Part shown: positions 1 to 6,216 of the stretch, in pieces
Numbering within the stretch: the stretch's first letter is position 1
How the letters are laid out: every line of letters starts with the position of its first letter
Assembly (NCBI GenBank): GCA_021737905.1
Contig: JAIPDA010000075.1
Location: forward strand, 1 to 9,812
From: Rhodoferax sp.
GTDB taxonomy: Bacteria; Pseudomonadota; Gammaproteobacteria; Burkholderiales; Burkholderiaceae_C
Direction: 5' to 3'
Length of the DNA: 9,812 nucleotides
Program-made: the position numbers and the translations under genes
Notes under the pieces: generated by a model
The model's database searches: none
What the model saw: the letters and a program-made list of their open reading frames with translations, nothing else
What the model was told of the DNA's origin: nothing

Positions 1-105
1 GAGGCGGCCAGGAATATCAATCCAGTAAAGACGAGCCTCCTGCGGGTGCCAGAAAGGGGATTCACCGAGCTCATTCGGTGCAGGTGTTACGGCGTGCCAA
101 GTCAT
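1..105 (-). CDS. SMP-30/gluconolactonase/LRE family protein (N-terminal fragment, cut by window edge)
   Basis: Reading the minus strand from an ATG at 105-103 gives 35 codons open to position 1. The peptide contains LGESPFW at residues 13-19 and LYWIDI at 26-31. These match the start of the SMP-30/gluconolactonase/LRE-like six-bladed beta-propeller family, in which the Glu of the GE(S/G)PxW motif (here Glu15) is a divalent-metal ligand. Family members are lactonases acting on sugar lactones or related esters, or regulators fused to them; the substrate cannot be told from 35 residues. No other in-frame start (ATG, GTG or TTG) lies between the upstream terminator and this ATG, and no clear Shine-Dalgarno sequence precedes it. 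The gene follows amtB on the same strand but is separated from it by a strong terminator, so it is probably not part of the glnK-amtB unit. The rest of the gene lies outside the window. Confidence 0.82.
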   Translation of the reverse strand, partial: MTWHAVTPAPNELGESPFWHPQEARLYWIDIPGRL

Positions 106-122
106 GCAGGCACTGTAGCGGC

Positions 123-158
123 AAAAAAAACAGCCCGCCAGTTTGCACCGGCGGGCTG
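123..158 (-). terminator. rho-independent terminator of the glnK-amtB operon
   Basis: On the minus strand a perfect 9-bp stem (CAGCCCGCC, 158-150, pairing with GGCGGGCTG, 139-131) encloses a 10-nt loop and is followed at once by eight T residues (130-123). It lies about 75 bp past the amtB stop. GC-rich stem plus U-tract is the classic intrinsic terminator form. The T-tract is on the minus strand only, so it acts on leftward transcripts. Confidence 0.93.
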
Positions 159-233
159 AACATCCAAAAAGACTCTCTCGCTTGCATCGACCGGTAGCGC
201 GCAAGGCGTACCAGTCAAAAAGGTTTTAAAAAA

Positions 234-1775
234 TCAACGGTTGTAGGCTGTCTCACCGTGGGAGGTGATGTCCAGGCCTTCGCGTTCGTCTTCTTCAGAC
301 ACGCGCAATCCAATGGTCATGTCCACAATTTTGTAGGCAATGAAGGACACCACACCTGACCAGATCACGGTGATGAACACCGCCTTGGCCTGCGTCCAGA
401 CCTGTGCTGCGATCGAGTAATCAGCTGCGGTGACAGCGGTGGCTGTGACCCAGTCGGCCACGTAGCCGGGGCCGCCCAGGCTTGGCGAATTGAACACGCC
501 GGTGAGCAGCGCGCCCAAAATGCCGCCGATGCCGTGCACGCCGAAGACGTCCAGCGAGTCATCCGCACCCAGCATTTTCTTCAGGCCATTGACACCCCAG
601 AGGCAGGCGAAACCTGCAATGAAACCGATGATCAGAGCACCGCCGATGCCGACGTTGCCGGCTGCCGGTGTGATGGCCACCAGGCCGGCGACGGCACCCG
701 AAGCGGCACCCAGCATGGAAGCCTTGCCGCGCATCAGCGCTTCACCGACGCACCAGGCCAACACGGCAGCTGCCGTGGCACCCAGGGTGTTGATGAAGGC
801 CAGGGCTGCGAAGCCGTTGGCTTCGAGTGCAGAGCCGGCGTTAAAACCGAACCAGCCCACCCACAGCAGGGCAGCGCCAACCATGGTCAGTGTCAGGCTG
901 TGAGGTGCCATGGCTTCTTTGCCGTAACCAATGCGCTTGCCCACCATGTAGGCACCGACCAGACCGGCCACAGCGGCGTTGATGTGCACGACGGTGCCGC
1001 CGGCAAAGTCCAGCGCGCCCGACTGCCAGATGTAGCCGGCTTTGGCGTTCATGGCGTCCACCACTTCTTTGCCGGTGTAAGCGTCAGGGCCCATCCAGAA
1101 CCAGACCATGTGGGCGATTGGTGCGTAGCTGAAGGTGAACCAGATCACCATGAACATCAATACGGCGGAGAACTTCATGCGCTCCGCAAAAGCGCCGACG
1201 ATCAGCGCGCAGGTGATACCGGCAAACGTGGCCTGGAAGGCGGCGAACACAATCTCAGGAATGACCACGCCCTTGCTGAAAGTGGCGGCATTGGCGAAAG
1301 TGCCCGCCGCGTTGTCCCAGACACCGGCCATCATCAAGCGGTCAAAGCCGCCAAAGAAGGCATTGCCCTCGGTGAAGGCCAGGCTGTAACCGTAGATGAA
1401 CCACAGCACCACGATCATCGAGAACGTGACCATGACCTGCATCAGCACGGACAGCATGTTTTTGCTGCGCACCAGGCCGCCGTAGAAAAGAGCCAGGCCG
1501 GGAATGGTCATGAGTATGACCAAAATGGTGGAAACCATCATCCAGCCGGTGTCACCCTTGTTGGGTACCAGAACTGGCGCGGCAGGCGCGGCCGGTGCAG
1601 CAGCAGGGGTCGCTGCGGCCGGGGCGGCAGCGGCAGCGGCCGGCGCAGCAGCGTCAGCCGCTTTGGCTTCGGCGGGTGCAGCAACAGCAGGGGCGGCAGC
1701 TGGGGCTTGCGCCATGACGGCGCCGGAAGTCAACAAACTCAACCCGAGGGCGAGGCTAGCAAGTAGTTTTTTCAT
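234..1775 (-). CDS. amtB: ammonium channel/transporter AmtB with signal peptide
   Basis: The 513-residue Amt/Mep/Rh family protein carries ammonium across the inner membrane. Residues 1-22 form a cleavable signal peptide (MKK, hydrophobic core, likely cut at AVMA-Q). Residues 23-69 are almost entirely Ala and Pro. The channel core starts near residue 72 (KGDTGWMMVST, then the GLALFYGGLVRSKN signature at 93-106) and holds about eleven membrane segments. The pore twin histidines are His264 (in DFAGGTVVHINA, with conserved Asp257) and His414 (in DVFGVHGIGG). FQATF at 180-184 is in the region of the outer phenylalanine gate. The soluble C-terminal tail (residues 490-513) is the part that contacts GlnK in this family. 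The gene starts 33 bp after glnK, with AGAG nine bases before the ATG, so both are co-transcribed and expression should rise in nitrogen limitation. Confidence is very high. Confidence 0.97.
   Translation of the reverse strand: MKKLLASLALGLSLLTSGAVMAQAPAAAPAVAAPAEAKAADAAAPAAAAAAPAAATPAAAPAAPAAPVLVPNKGDTGWMMVSTILVILMTIPGLALFYGGLVRSKNMLSVLMQVMVTFSMIVVLWFIYGYSLAFTEGNAFFGGFDRLMMAGVWDNAAGTFANAATFSKGVVIPEIVFAAFQATFAGITCALIVGAFAERMKFSAVLMFMVIWFTFSYAPIAHMVWFWMGPDAYTGKEVVDAMNAKAGYIWQSGALDFAGGTVVHINAAVAGLVGAYMVGKRIGYGKEAMAPHSLTLTMVGAALLWVGWFGFNAGSALEANGFAALAFINTLGATAAAVLAWCVGEALMRGKASMLGAASGAVAGLVAITPAAGNVGIGGALIIGFIAGFACLWGVNGLKKMLGADDSLDVFGVHGIGGILGALLTGVFNSPSLGGPGYVADWVTATAVTAADYSIAAQVWTQAKAVFITVIWSGVVSFIAYKIVDMTIGLRVSEEDEREGLDITSHGETAYNR
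1566..1709 (-). repeat. low-complexity Ala/Pro-rich linker coding segment in amtB
   Basis: Residues 23-70 of AmtB are built almost only from Ala and Pro, with a few Glu, Lys, Asp, Thr and Val residues, encoded by GCN/CCN codons. The stretch separates the signal peptide from the first channel helix and would sit in the periplasm at the mature N-terminus. It is degenerate rather than an exact tandem repeat. Signal-peptide AmtBs with such linkers are common in Burkholderiales (family knowledge); linker length is probably variable between strains (inference). Confidence 0.75.
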
Positions 1776-1808
1776 GTCAGTGTTCTCTATGAGGATGGAG
1801 GCTGAGGC

Positions 1809-2147
1809 TTACAACGCTTCTTTGCCGGTTTCACCGGTGCGAATGCGCACGACCTGCTCGAGGTTGTAGACAAAGACCTTGCCGTCACCTATCTTGCCGG
1901 TGCGGGCAGCGCCCTCGATGGCTTCAATCACGCGCTCTACCAGGTCGTCGGAAACGGCGGCCTCGATCTTCACTTTGGGCAAAAAGTCGACCACATACTC
2001 GGCGCCGCGGTACAGCTCGGTGTGGCCCTTTTGACGTCCGAATCCTTTGACTTCAGTGACAGTGATGCCCTGCACGCCAATACCGGAAAGTGCTTCTCGC
2101 ACTTCGTCCAGCTTGAACGGTTTGATGATGGCTGTGACGAGTTTCAT
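1809..2147 (-). CDS. glnK: PII nitrogen signal-transduction protein GlnK
   Basis: The 112-residue protein has the usual PII length and reads as PII from end to end. The T-loop (residues 37-55) carries YRGAEY at 46-51, where Tyr51 is the uridylylation target of GlnD. The B-loop TGKIGDGKVFV lies at 83-93, and the C-terminal RIRTGE segment is at 101-106. These proteins sense 2-oxoglutarate and ATP/ADP as trimers and, when not uridylylated, plug AmtB to stop ammonium entry. I call it GlnK rather than GlnB because it is directly upstream of amtB; the sequence alone does not separate the two paralogues. GGAG lies 11 bases before the ATG, a slightly long spacing. A sigma-54 promoter is about 77 bp upstream, which fits NtrC-dependent induction under nitrogen shortage. 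Confidence 0.95.
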   Translation of the reverse strand: MKLVTAIIKPFKLDEVREALSGIGVQGITVTEVKGFGRQKGHTELYRGAEYVVDFLPKVKIEAAVSDDLVERVIEAIEGAARTGKIGDGKVFVYNLEQVVRIRTGETGKEAL

Positions 2148-2223
2148 TTTCGTTTTTTCTCCAGGATGAAAGTCGGAGCGGCTGCACCGCGCCTGCCAGT
2201 TTGGTTAGTTCCGTTTTCCATAA

Positions 2224-2239
2224 TGCACAGAACATGCCA
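2224..2239 (-). promoter_or_regulatory. sigma-54 (RpoN) -24/-12 promoter of glnK-amtB
   Basis: The minus strand reads TGGCATGTTCTGTGCA. It matches the sigma-54 consensus TGGCACGN4TTGCW at all but two positions, with the invariant GG (2238-2237) and GC (2226-2225) exactly 10 bases apart. The start point would fall near 2213, giving a leader of about 65 nt. Placement directly before a glnK-amtB operon and below NtrC-like sites supports the call. Confidence 0.82.
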
Positions 2240-2318
2240 CCTCCACACAGCCTCCTTGTGCTTATAAAAATAGCGAATCCGGCACAAAAGGTGCATACTA
2301 AATAACTCTTTGAAGCGA

Positions 2319-2335
2319 TGCACCAAAATTGTGCG
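2319..2335. promoter_or_regulatory. NtrC-like enhancer dyad upstream of glnK
   Basis: TGCACCAAAATTGTGCG has the 5-7-5 layout of NtrC sites (TGCAC-N7-GTGCA), with one mismatch in the arms. It is centred about 115 bp upstream of the predicted sigma-54 start. A second, poorer dyad with the same layout lies at 2344-2360 (only the right half GTGCG is good). A third with a shortened spacer (GGCAC-N5-GTGCA) is at 2281-2295. Several spaced sites upstream of a -24/-12 promoter is the normal NtrC enhancer arrangement. Confidence 0.65.
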
Positions 2336-2381
2336 CACAAGCGCGCGCCGAAATGGTGCGCCAACCGGGACAGGTTTCATC

Positions 2382-3914
2382 ATGAGCTTATCTTTAGTGC
2401 ACAGCCGGACGCTGCTCGGTCTGAAGGCCAAACCGGTCACGGTGGAGGTTCACCTGGCCAATGGTCTGCCCAGCTTCACCCTGGTCGGGCTGGCAGAGAC
2501 CGAAGTCAAGGAAGCCCGCGAGCGGGTGCGCTCGGCCATCCAGAACAGCGGGCTGGAGTTTCCGGGCAACAAACGCATCACCGTCAACCTGGCGCCGGCC
2601 GACCTGCCCAAGGACTCGGGGCGTTTTGACTTGCCGATTGCGCTGGGCATTCTGGCGGCCAGCGGACAAATAGACGGCGCGAAGCTGGCGGGCTTCGAGT
2701 TTGCGGGCGAGCTCTCGCTGGGCGGCGACCTGCGGCCGGTGCGGGGCGCGCTGGCCATGAGCCTGGCCCTGCCGGGTAGCCCCGGCGCGGCCCAGTCGCA
2801 GCTGGTGCTGCCCGAAGGCAGCGCGCAAGAAGCCGCGCTGGTGCCTGACGTGCGCATTTACCGCGCCCGCCACCTGCTGGACGTGGTGCAGCAGTTTTTG
2901 CCCGGCGACGAAGCCCCGCCCGAAAGCCAGGGCTGGGCCCGCGCACTCAACGACAGCCGGCCGGGCCAAGCGCACTACCCGGACCTGGCCGACGTCAAAG
3001 GCCAGGCGGCGGCCAAGCGTGCATTGGAGATTGCGGCGGCCGGCGGCCATTCGCTGCTCTTAGCGGGCTCGCCGGGCTCGGGCAAGTCCATGCTGGCGCA
3101 GCGCTTTGCCGGCCTGCTGCCCGCCATGAGCACACAAGAAGCCCTGGAAAGCGCGGCCATCGCCTCACTGGGCGGGCGCTTTTCATTAGATCGCTGGGCG
3201 GTCCGCCCCACGTGCGCGCCGCACCACACGGCCAGTGCCGTGGCGCTGGTGGGCGGCGGCTCGCCACCACGGCCCGGTGAAATCTCGCTGGCCCACGGGG
3301 GCGTGTTGTTTTTGGACGAGCTGCCCGAGTTTCCCCGCGGCGCCCTTGAAGCTCTGCGCGAACCGCTGGAGTCGGGCAGCATCACCATCTCGCGCGCGGC
3401 GCAGCGGGCCGAGTTTCCGGCGCGCTTTCAACTGATTGCCGCCATGAATCCCTGCCCCTGCGGCTATCTGGGCTCGATACTGCGCGCCTGCCGCTGCTCG
3501 CCCGAGCAGGTGTCGCGCTACCAGGGCCGGCTCAGCGGCCCGCTGCTGGACCGCATTGACTTGCATGTGGAAGTGGGCGCGCTGGCCGCGCATGAACTGG
3601 TCAACGCGCCGCCGGGCGAAAGCAGCGCCAGCATCCGCGCCCGTGTGGTCGCCGCCCGTGAGCGCGCCTTCAGCCGCCAGGGCAGCGCCAACCAGGCATT
3701 GCAAGGCCAGGCCATCGACGCGCAATGCGCCCTGGCACCCGAAGCCGCCAAGTTTTTGAACCTGGCCGCCGGCAAACTGGGCTGGTCGGGCCGCAGCATT
3801 CACCGCTGCCTCAAAGTCGCCCGCACCGTGGCCGACCTGGCCGGCGCAGCGCAGGTGCAAATAGGCCATGTGGGCGAGGCGGTGCAGTACCGGCGGGGTT
3901 TGAAAGGCGCTTGA
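2382..3914 (+). CDS. comM: YifB/ComM family Mg-chelatase-like AAA+ ATPase
   Basis: The 510-residue protein has the usual length for YifB/ComM. An N-terminal ChlI-like domain comes first (residues 1 to about 165; GLPSFTLVGL at 28-37). The AAA+ module follows, with Walker A GSPGSGKS at 229-236, Walker B VLFLDE at 308-313, sensor-1-region MNPCPCG at 355-361 and LSGPLLDRID at 384-393. A C-terminal Mg-chelatase domain follows (residues 415-505). Cys358, Cys360, Cys370 and Cys372 form a conserved-looking cluster. ComM is a hexameric helicase that promotes branch migration during integration of transformed DNA, and it is widespread in bacteria. I chose the ATG at 2382 because MSLSLVHSR is the conserved family N-terminus and AGG lies seven bases upstream. 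A TTG start at 2310 is also in frame but would translate through the NtrC-site region. The gene diverges from glnK. Confidence 0.93.
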   Translation: MSLSLVHSRTLLGLKAKPVTVEVHLANGLPSFTLVGLAETEVKEARERVRSAIQNSGLEFPGNKRITVNLAPADLPKDSGRFDLPIALGILAASGQIDGAKLAGFEFAGELSLGGDLRPVRGALAMSLALPGSPGAAQSQLVLPEGSAQEAALVPDVRIYRARHLLDVVQQFLPGDEAPPESQGWARALNDSRPGQAHYPDLADVKGQAAAKRALEIAAAGGHSLLLAGSPGSGKSMLAQRFAGLLPAMSTQEALESAAIASLGGRFSLDRWAVRPTCAPHHTASAVALVGGGSPPRPGEISLAHGGVLFLDELPEFPRGALEALREPLESGSITISRAAQRAEFPARFQLIAAMNPCPCGYLGSILRACRCSPEQVSRYQGRLSGPLLDRIDLHVEVGALAAHELVNAPPGESSASIRARVVAARERAFSRQGSANQALQGQAIDAQCALAPEAAKFLNLAAGKLGWSGRSIHRCLKVARTVADLAGAAQVQIGHVGEAVQYRRGLKGA

Positions 3915-3965
3915 GCGCAGCGCCAGGCACAAATCAAGTAAAGTGCAGCGGCGCACCTTGGTGCG
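3906..3965 (+). other. two small hairpins at the end of comM
   Basis: GGCGCT (3906-3911) pairs with AGCGCC (3919-3924) around a 7-nt loop containing the comM stop codon. Further on, CGCACC (3952-3957) pairs with GGTGCG (3960-3965). Neither is followed by a T-tract, so they are not convincing intrinsic terminators. They could protect the mRNA 3' end or help rho-dependent termination. Apart from these hairpins and the ribosome site of the next gene, I see nothing in the 192-bp gap from 3915 to 4106, including no good sigma-70 promoter. Confidence 0.35.
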
Positions 3966-4106
3966 TGCCCATGCCTCGCAACACTTTCCACCTGAACACC
4001 CCCAACACACCATGCCACCAAGCGTTTTTGAAATCGGCCAGCGCCCTGCCGCCGCCAGCACCCTGAAAAGCCGCCGCAAACCATCCAACGGTTGCAAGGC
4101 AGTCCA

Positions 4107-5483
4107 ATGAGCACGTCCACCGCCCCAAGCCCGACCGTCTCGCGCCGCCTGGCGCAAGCCATCGTCACAGCCCGCCCCGAAAGCTCGCCCGCCGCGCGAG
4201 CCATCGGCCAACGCTTGTTGATGGACGTGGCCGGCATCTGCATCGCCGCCCGCCATGAAAACTATGTACTGGCCGCACTGGCCTCGGTAGAGCAAGACGG
4301 GCCTTGCAACGTGATCGGCTTTGCCCAGACCTATGGTGTGGAAGCCGCAGCTTTTGTCAACGGCATTGCCGCGCACGGCGAGGACTTTGACGACACCTAC
4401 GAAGGCGGGCCGGTGCACGCGGGCGTGGTCATCGTGCCGGCTTTGCTGGCAGCCGCCCAGCGCCACAAGCTGTCGGGCGCCGACTTGCTGCGCGGCATCG
4501 CCGTGGGCGCTGAAGTCATGTGCCGCCTGTGCGCTGTGGCACCCACCAAAGTGCACAAAGCCGGCTTTCACCCAACCGCCATCTTTGGCGTGATGGGCGC
4601 CGTGGCCGGCCTGGGCGCAGCCTTGCGCCTGAGCGAAGACGAACTGGTAGACGCCTTCGGCATCGCCGGCAGCATGGCCTCGGGCATCATCGAATACCTG
4701 GCCGACGGCGCCTGGACCAAGCGCATGCACCCCGGCTGGGCAGCGCAGTCAGGCTACCGCGCCGTGCGCCTGGCGCAAGCCGGCTTTAAAGGCCCGGCCA
4801 CGGTGTTTGAAGGCGAGCACGGTTTGTTTCATGGCTTTGCCAATACCCCCAGCGGGGACTTCGAAGCCATGCTCAAGGACGTGGGCAAGCAGTGGATCTG
4901 GACCACGATTGCATTCAAGCCCTACGCCTGCGGCACCATGGCCCACCCTTATATTGACTGCGCCCGCGAGTTGCTGCGCCAGGGGCTGGTGCCGGCCGAC
5001 ATCGCGCAGATAGAGTGCGAAACCGCCGAAGGCATTGTTCACCGCCTGTGGGAGCCGCTGGCGCTCAAGCAGTCGCCGCCGAATGCTTATTCCGCCAAGT
5101 TCAGCATTCCTTACGCGATTGCCGCTGGCCTGTTGCAAGACAACGCCGGACTGGGCGAATACACCGAAGCCATGGTGCAACGCGCCGACCTGCGCGCGCT
5201 GGCCGCCAAGGTGCGCTACGTGGTCGACCCGGCCAACCCCTACCCCAAACAGTTCACCGGCCACTTGCGCGTCACGCTCAAGGACGGCCGCGTCATGGAG
5301 GCGCGGCAGGGCTACTTCAAGGGCGGCGCAGACCACCCGCTGAGCGACGCCGACCTGCAAACCAAGTTCTTTGCCAACTGCCTGCACGGCGGCCAGGCCA
5401 AGCCCCGCGCCGAAGCCATGCTGGCCATGATCCAGCAGATCTTTGACGCGCCGCAGGTGGACTTGTCGCTGCTGGGGGCTTGA
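4107..5483 (+). CDS. MmgE/PrpD family protein (substrate unknown)
   Basis: The 458-residue protein has the normal length for MmgE/PrpD, the superfamily of 2-methylcitrate dehydratase, cis-aconitate decarboxylase and iminodisuccinate epimerase. The helical N-terminal domain holds HGEDFDDTYEGGPVHAG at 90-106 (the active-site loop; His90, Asp93, Asp95 and His104 are conserved-type residues), HPTAIFG at 155-161 and KRMHPGWAAQSG at 205-216. The smaller lid domain starts with AFKPYACGTMAHPYID (269-284) and includes KFSIPYAIA (331-339). The ATG at 4107 was chosen because AAGG lies seven bases upstream; a TTG at 4092 has no such support. There is no prpB, prpC or acnD next to it, so a 2-methylcitrate role is not indicated. 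Many catabolic clusters carry PrpD-like proteins of unproven activity. Its neighbours are comM (same strand, 192 bp upstream) and a convergent toxin-antitoxin pair. Confidence 0.92.
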   Translation: MSTSTAPSPTVSRRLAQAIVTARPESSPAARAIGQRLLMDVAGICIAARHENYVLAALASVEQDGPCNVIGFAQTYGVEAAAFVNGIAAHGEDFDDTYEGGPVHAGVVIVPALLAAAQRHKLSGADLLRGIAVGAEVMCRLCAVAPTKVHKAGFHPTAIFGVMGAVAGLGAALRLSEDELVDAFGIAGSMASGIIEYLADGAWTKRMHPGWAAQSGYRAVRLAQAGFKGPATVFEGEHGLFHGFANTPSGDFEAMLKDVGKQWIWTTIAFKPYACGTMAHPYIDCARELLRQGLVPADIAQIECETAEGIVHRLWEPLALKQSPPNAYSAKFSIPYAIAAGLLQDNAGLGEYTEAMVQRADLRALAAKVRYVVDPANPYPKQFTGHLRVTLKDGRVMEARQGYFKGGADHPLSDADLQTKFFANCLHGGQAKPRAEAMLAMIQQIFDAPQVDLSLLGA

Positions 5484-5511
5484 GGGACTGAGCCCTAGGT
5501 TTGATGGGCGC

Positions 5512-5531
5512 TGGCTTGATCCGTCAAGCCA
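5512..5531. other. perfect hairpin between convergent genes, spanning the higA stop
   Basis: TGGCTTGA (5512-5519) pairs perfectly with TCAAGCCA (5524-5531) around the 4-nt loop TCCG. The higA stop codon (5526-5524 on the minus strand) lies inside one arm. The other convergent gene ends only 28 bp away at 5483. A weaker element, GGGCT (5476-5480) with AGCCC (5491-5495), straddles that gene's stop. No T-tract follows on either strand, so this may be an mRNA-end or rho-assisted structure rather than an intrinsic terminator. Confidence 0.5.
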
Positions 5532-5799
5532 CCAGCCGCTCAATCTTCGGGCGCTTCACTTTGCCCGCGTGGTACAGGTCGTACTGCATCTGCATACCAG
5601 CCCACAGCTCGGGGCTGGTGCCAAAGGCCTGCGCCAGCCGGCAGGCCATGTCAGCAGAAATACCTGCCGATTGTGTGACCACGCGGGACAGCGTGACGCG
5701 ATTAACGCCCAGCTTCACCGCGGCCTCGGTCACAGTGACTTCACCCAAATATTCCCGAAGGACTTCCCCGGGGTGCGGGGGATTGTGCATGCGTGTCAT
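5524..5799 (-). CDS. higA: HigA-type antitoxin, XRE-family DNA-binding protein
   Basis: The 91-residue protein is a helix-turn-helix antitoxin of the HigA/VapI group. PPHPGEVLREYL at residues 7-18 is the family N-terminal signature. The HTH (about residues 26-50) includes TEAAVKLGVNRVTLSRVV and AGISADMACRLAQAFGTSPELW follows (45-66). HigA wraps and neutralises the HigB mRNA interferase and represses its own operon, usually together with HigB. The start at 5799 is supported by GAGG five bases upstream; that site overlaps the higB stop codon, so the two are probably translationally coupled. A second Met at residue 4 is possible but less well spaced. The order toxin first, antitoxin second is typical of higBA and the reverse of most type II systems. 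The protein looks full length and intact. Confidence 0.94.
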   Translation of the reverse strand: MTRMHNPPHPGEVLREYLGEVTVTEAAVKLGVNRVTLSRVVTQSAGISADMACRLAQAFGTSPELWAGMQMQYDLYHAGKVKRPKIERLVA

Positions 5800-5806
5800 A
5801 TGCGCC

Positions 5807-6085
5807 TCAATGGTAGTCGCGGTAATCTACAAGCACAGCGTCCGTTCCTTCGAACGCAAACACCATGCGCCAGTTTCCGTTGACGGTAATCGCCCAATGG
5901 CCTTTCAGGTCACCCTTCAAGGGGTGCAACGCCCACGCCGGAGCAGACAGATCTTCCGGCTTTACCGCCTGATCAAGTGCTGCCAACTGAAGGCGTAAAC
6001 GGGCTGCATGCGCGGCCTGAATACCAGCCTTACTGCCGGTCTCAAAAAAACGCTGCAGACCTTTGTGTCGGAAGCTTCTGATCAT
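5807..6085 (-). CDS. higB: HigB toxin, RelE-superfamily mRNA interferase
   Basis: The 92-residue protein matches classical HigB (plasmid maintenance killer family) along its whole length. Visible features are the start MIRSFRHKGLQRFFETGSKAG, the core LHPLKGDLKGHW at residues 53-64, NGNWRMVF at 69-76, and the C-terminal VDYRDYH at 86-92. HigB cuts mRNA on the translating ribosome; basic residues in the LKGDLKG and NWR segments and the terminal DYH are the expected functional positions. Nothing suggests truncation or loss of key residues, so the toxin is probably active unless neutralised. The gap to higA is seven bases. Upstream, on the minus strand, lies a TACAAT -10-like hexamer close to the start codon. 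Confidence 0.94.
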   Translation of the reverse strand: MIRSFRHKGLQRFFETGSKAGIQAAHAARLRLQLAALDQAVKPEDLSAPAWALHPLKGDLKGHWAITVNGNWRMVFAFEGTDAVLVDYRDYH

Positions 6086-6092
6086 TGGTTTT

Positions 6093-6108
6093 ATTGTAGC
6101 GTGTAGCG
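6093..6108 (-). promoter_or_regulatory. putative higBA promoter -10 element with tandem operator-like repeat
   Basis: On the minus strand TACAAT (6098-6093) is one base from the sigma-70 -10 consensus and lies 7 bases before the higB ATG. The 7-mer CGCTACA (plus strand TGTAGCG) occurs twice in direct tandem at 6108-6102 and 6101-6095, the second copy overlapping the -10. Autoregulating antitoxins bind such elements, so HigA could act here (inference). No good -35 is visible. Confidence 0.4.
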
Positions 6109-6216
6109 CATCACCTTACAGGTTGTGCCGCTCTCCATTTAAACCGGGCTGTTGCAGCGAGGGTTTACCCGATCCGTGTCCATTTCATCTTGGTATGGCG
6201 ATGGACGCATTCAGTA

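Noticed and set aside
534..1766. 410-codon open frame antisense to amtB
   Set aside because: It mirrors amtB exactly. The product is a His/Gly/Gln/Arg-rich string with no domain, as expected from the complement of a GC-rich gene.
2262..2267. TATAAA on the plus strand as a comM -10 box
   Set aside because: No -35-like hexamer lies 16-18 bp upstream, and the AT-rich patch may simply be the bendable DNA between NtrC sites and the sigma-54 promoter.
2303..2315. IHF-like site between the NtrC dyads
   Set aside because: It keeps only the YAA-N4-TTGA core with two mismatches at the end and lies between enhancer sites rather than clearly between enhancer and promoter.
2310..2381. Extended comM N-terminus from a TTG at 2310
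   Set aside because: The 24 extra residues precede the conserved family start MSLSLVHSR and would be translated through the NtrC-site region; the ATG at 2382 has its own ribosome site.
3186..4730. 514-codon open frame on the minus strand across comM and the PrpD-family gene
   Set aside because: It spans two well-supported plus-strand genes and their gap, has no recognisable motif, and is a GC-bias shadow.
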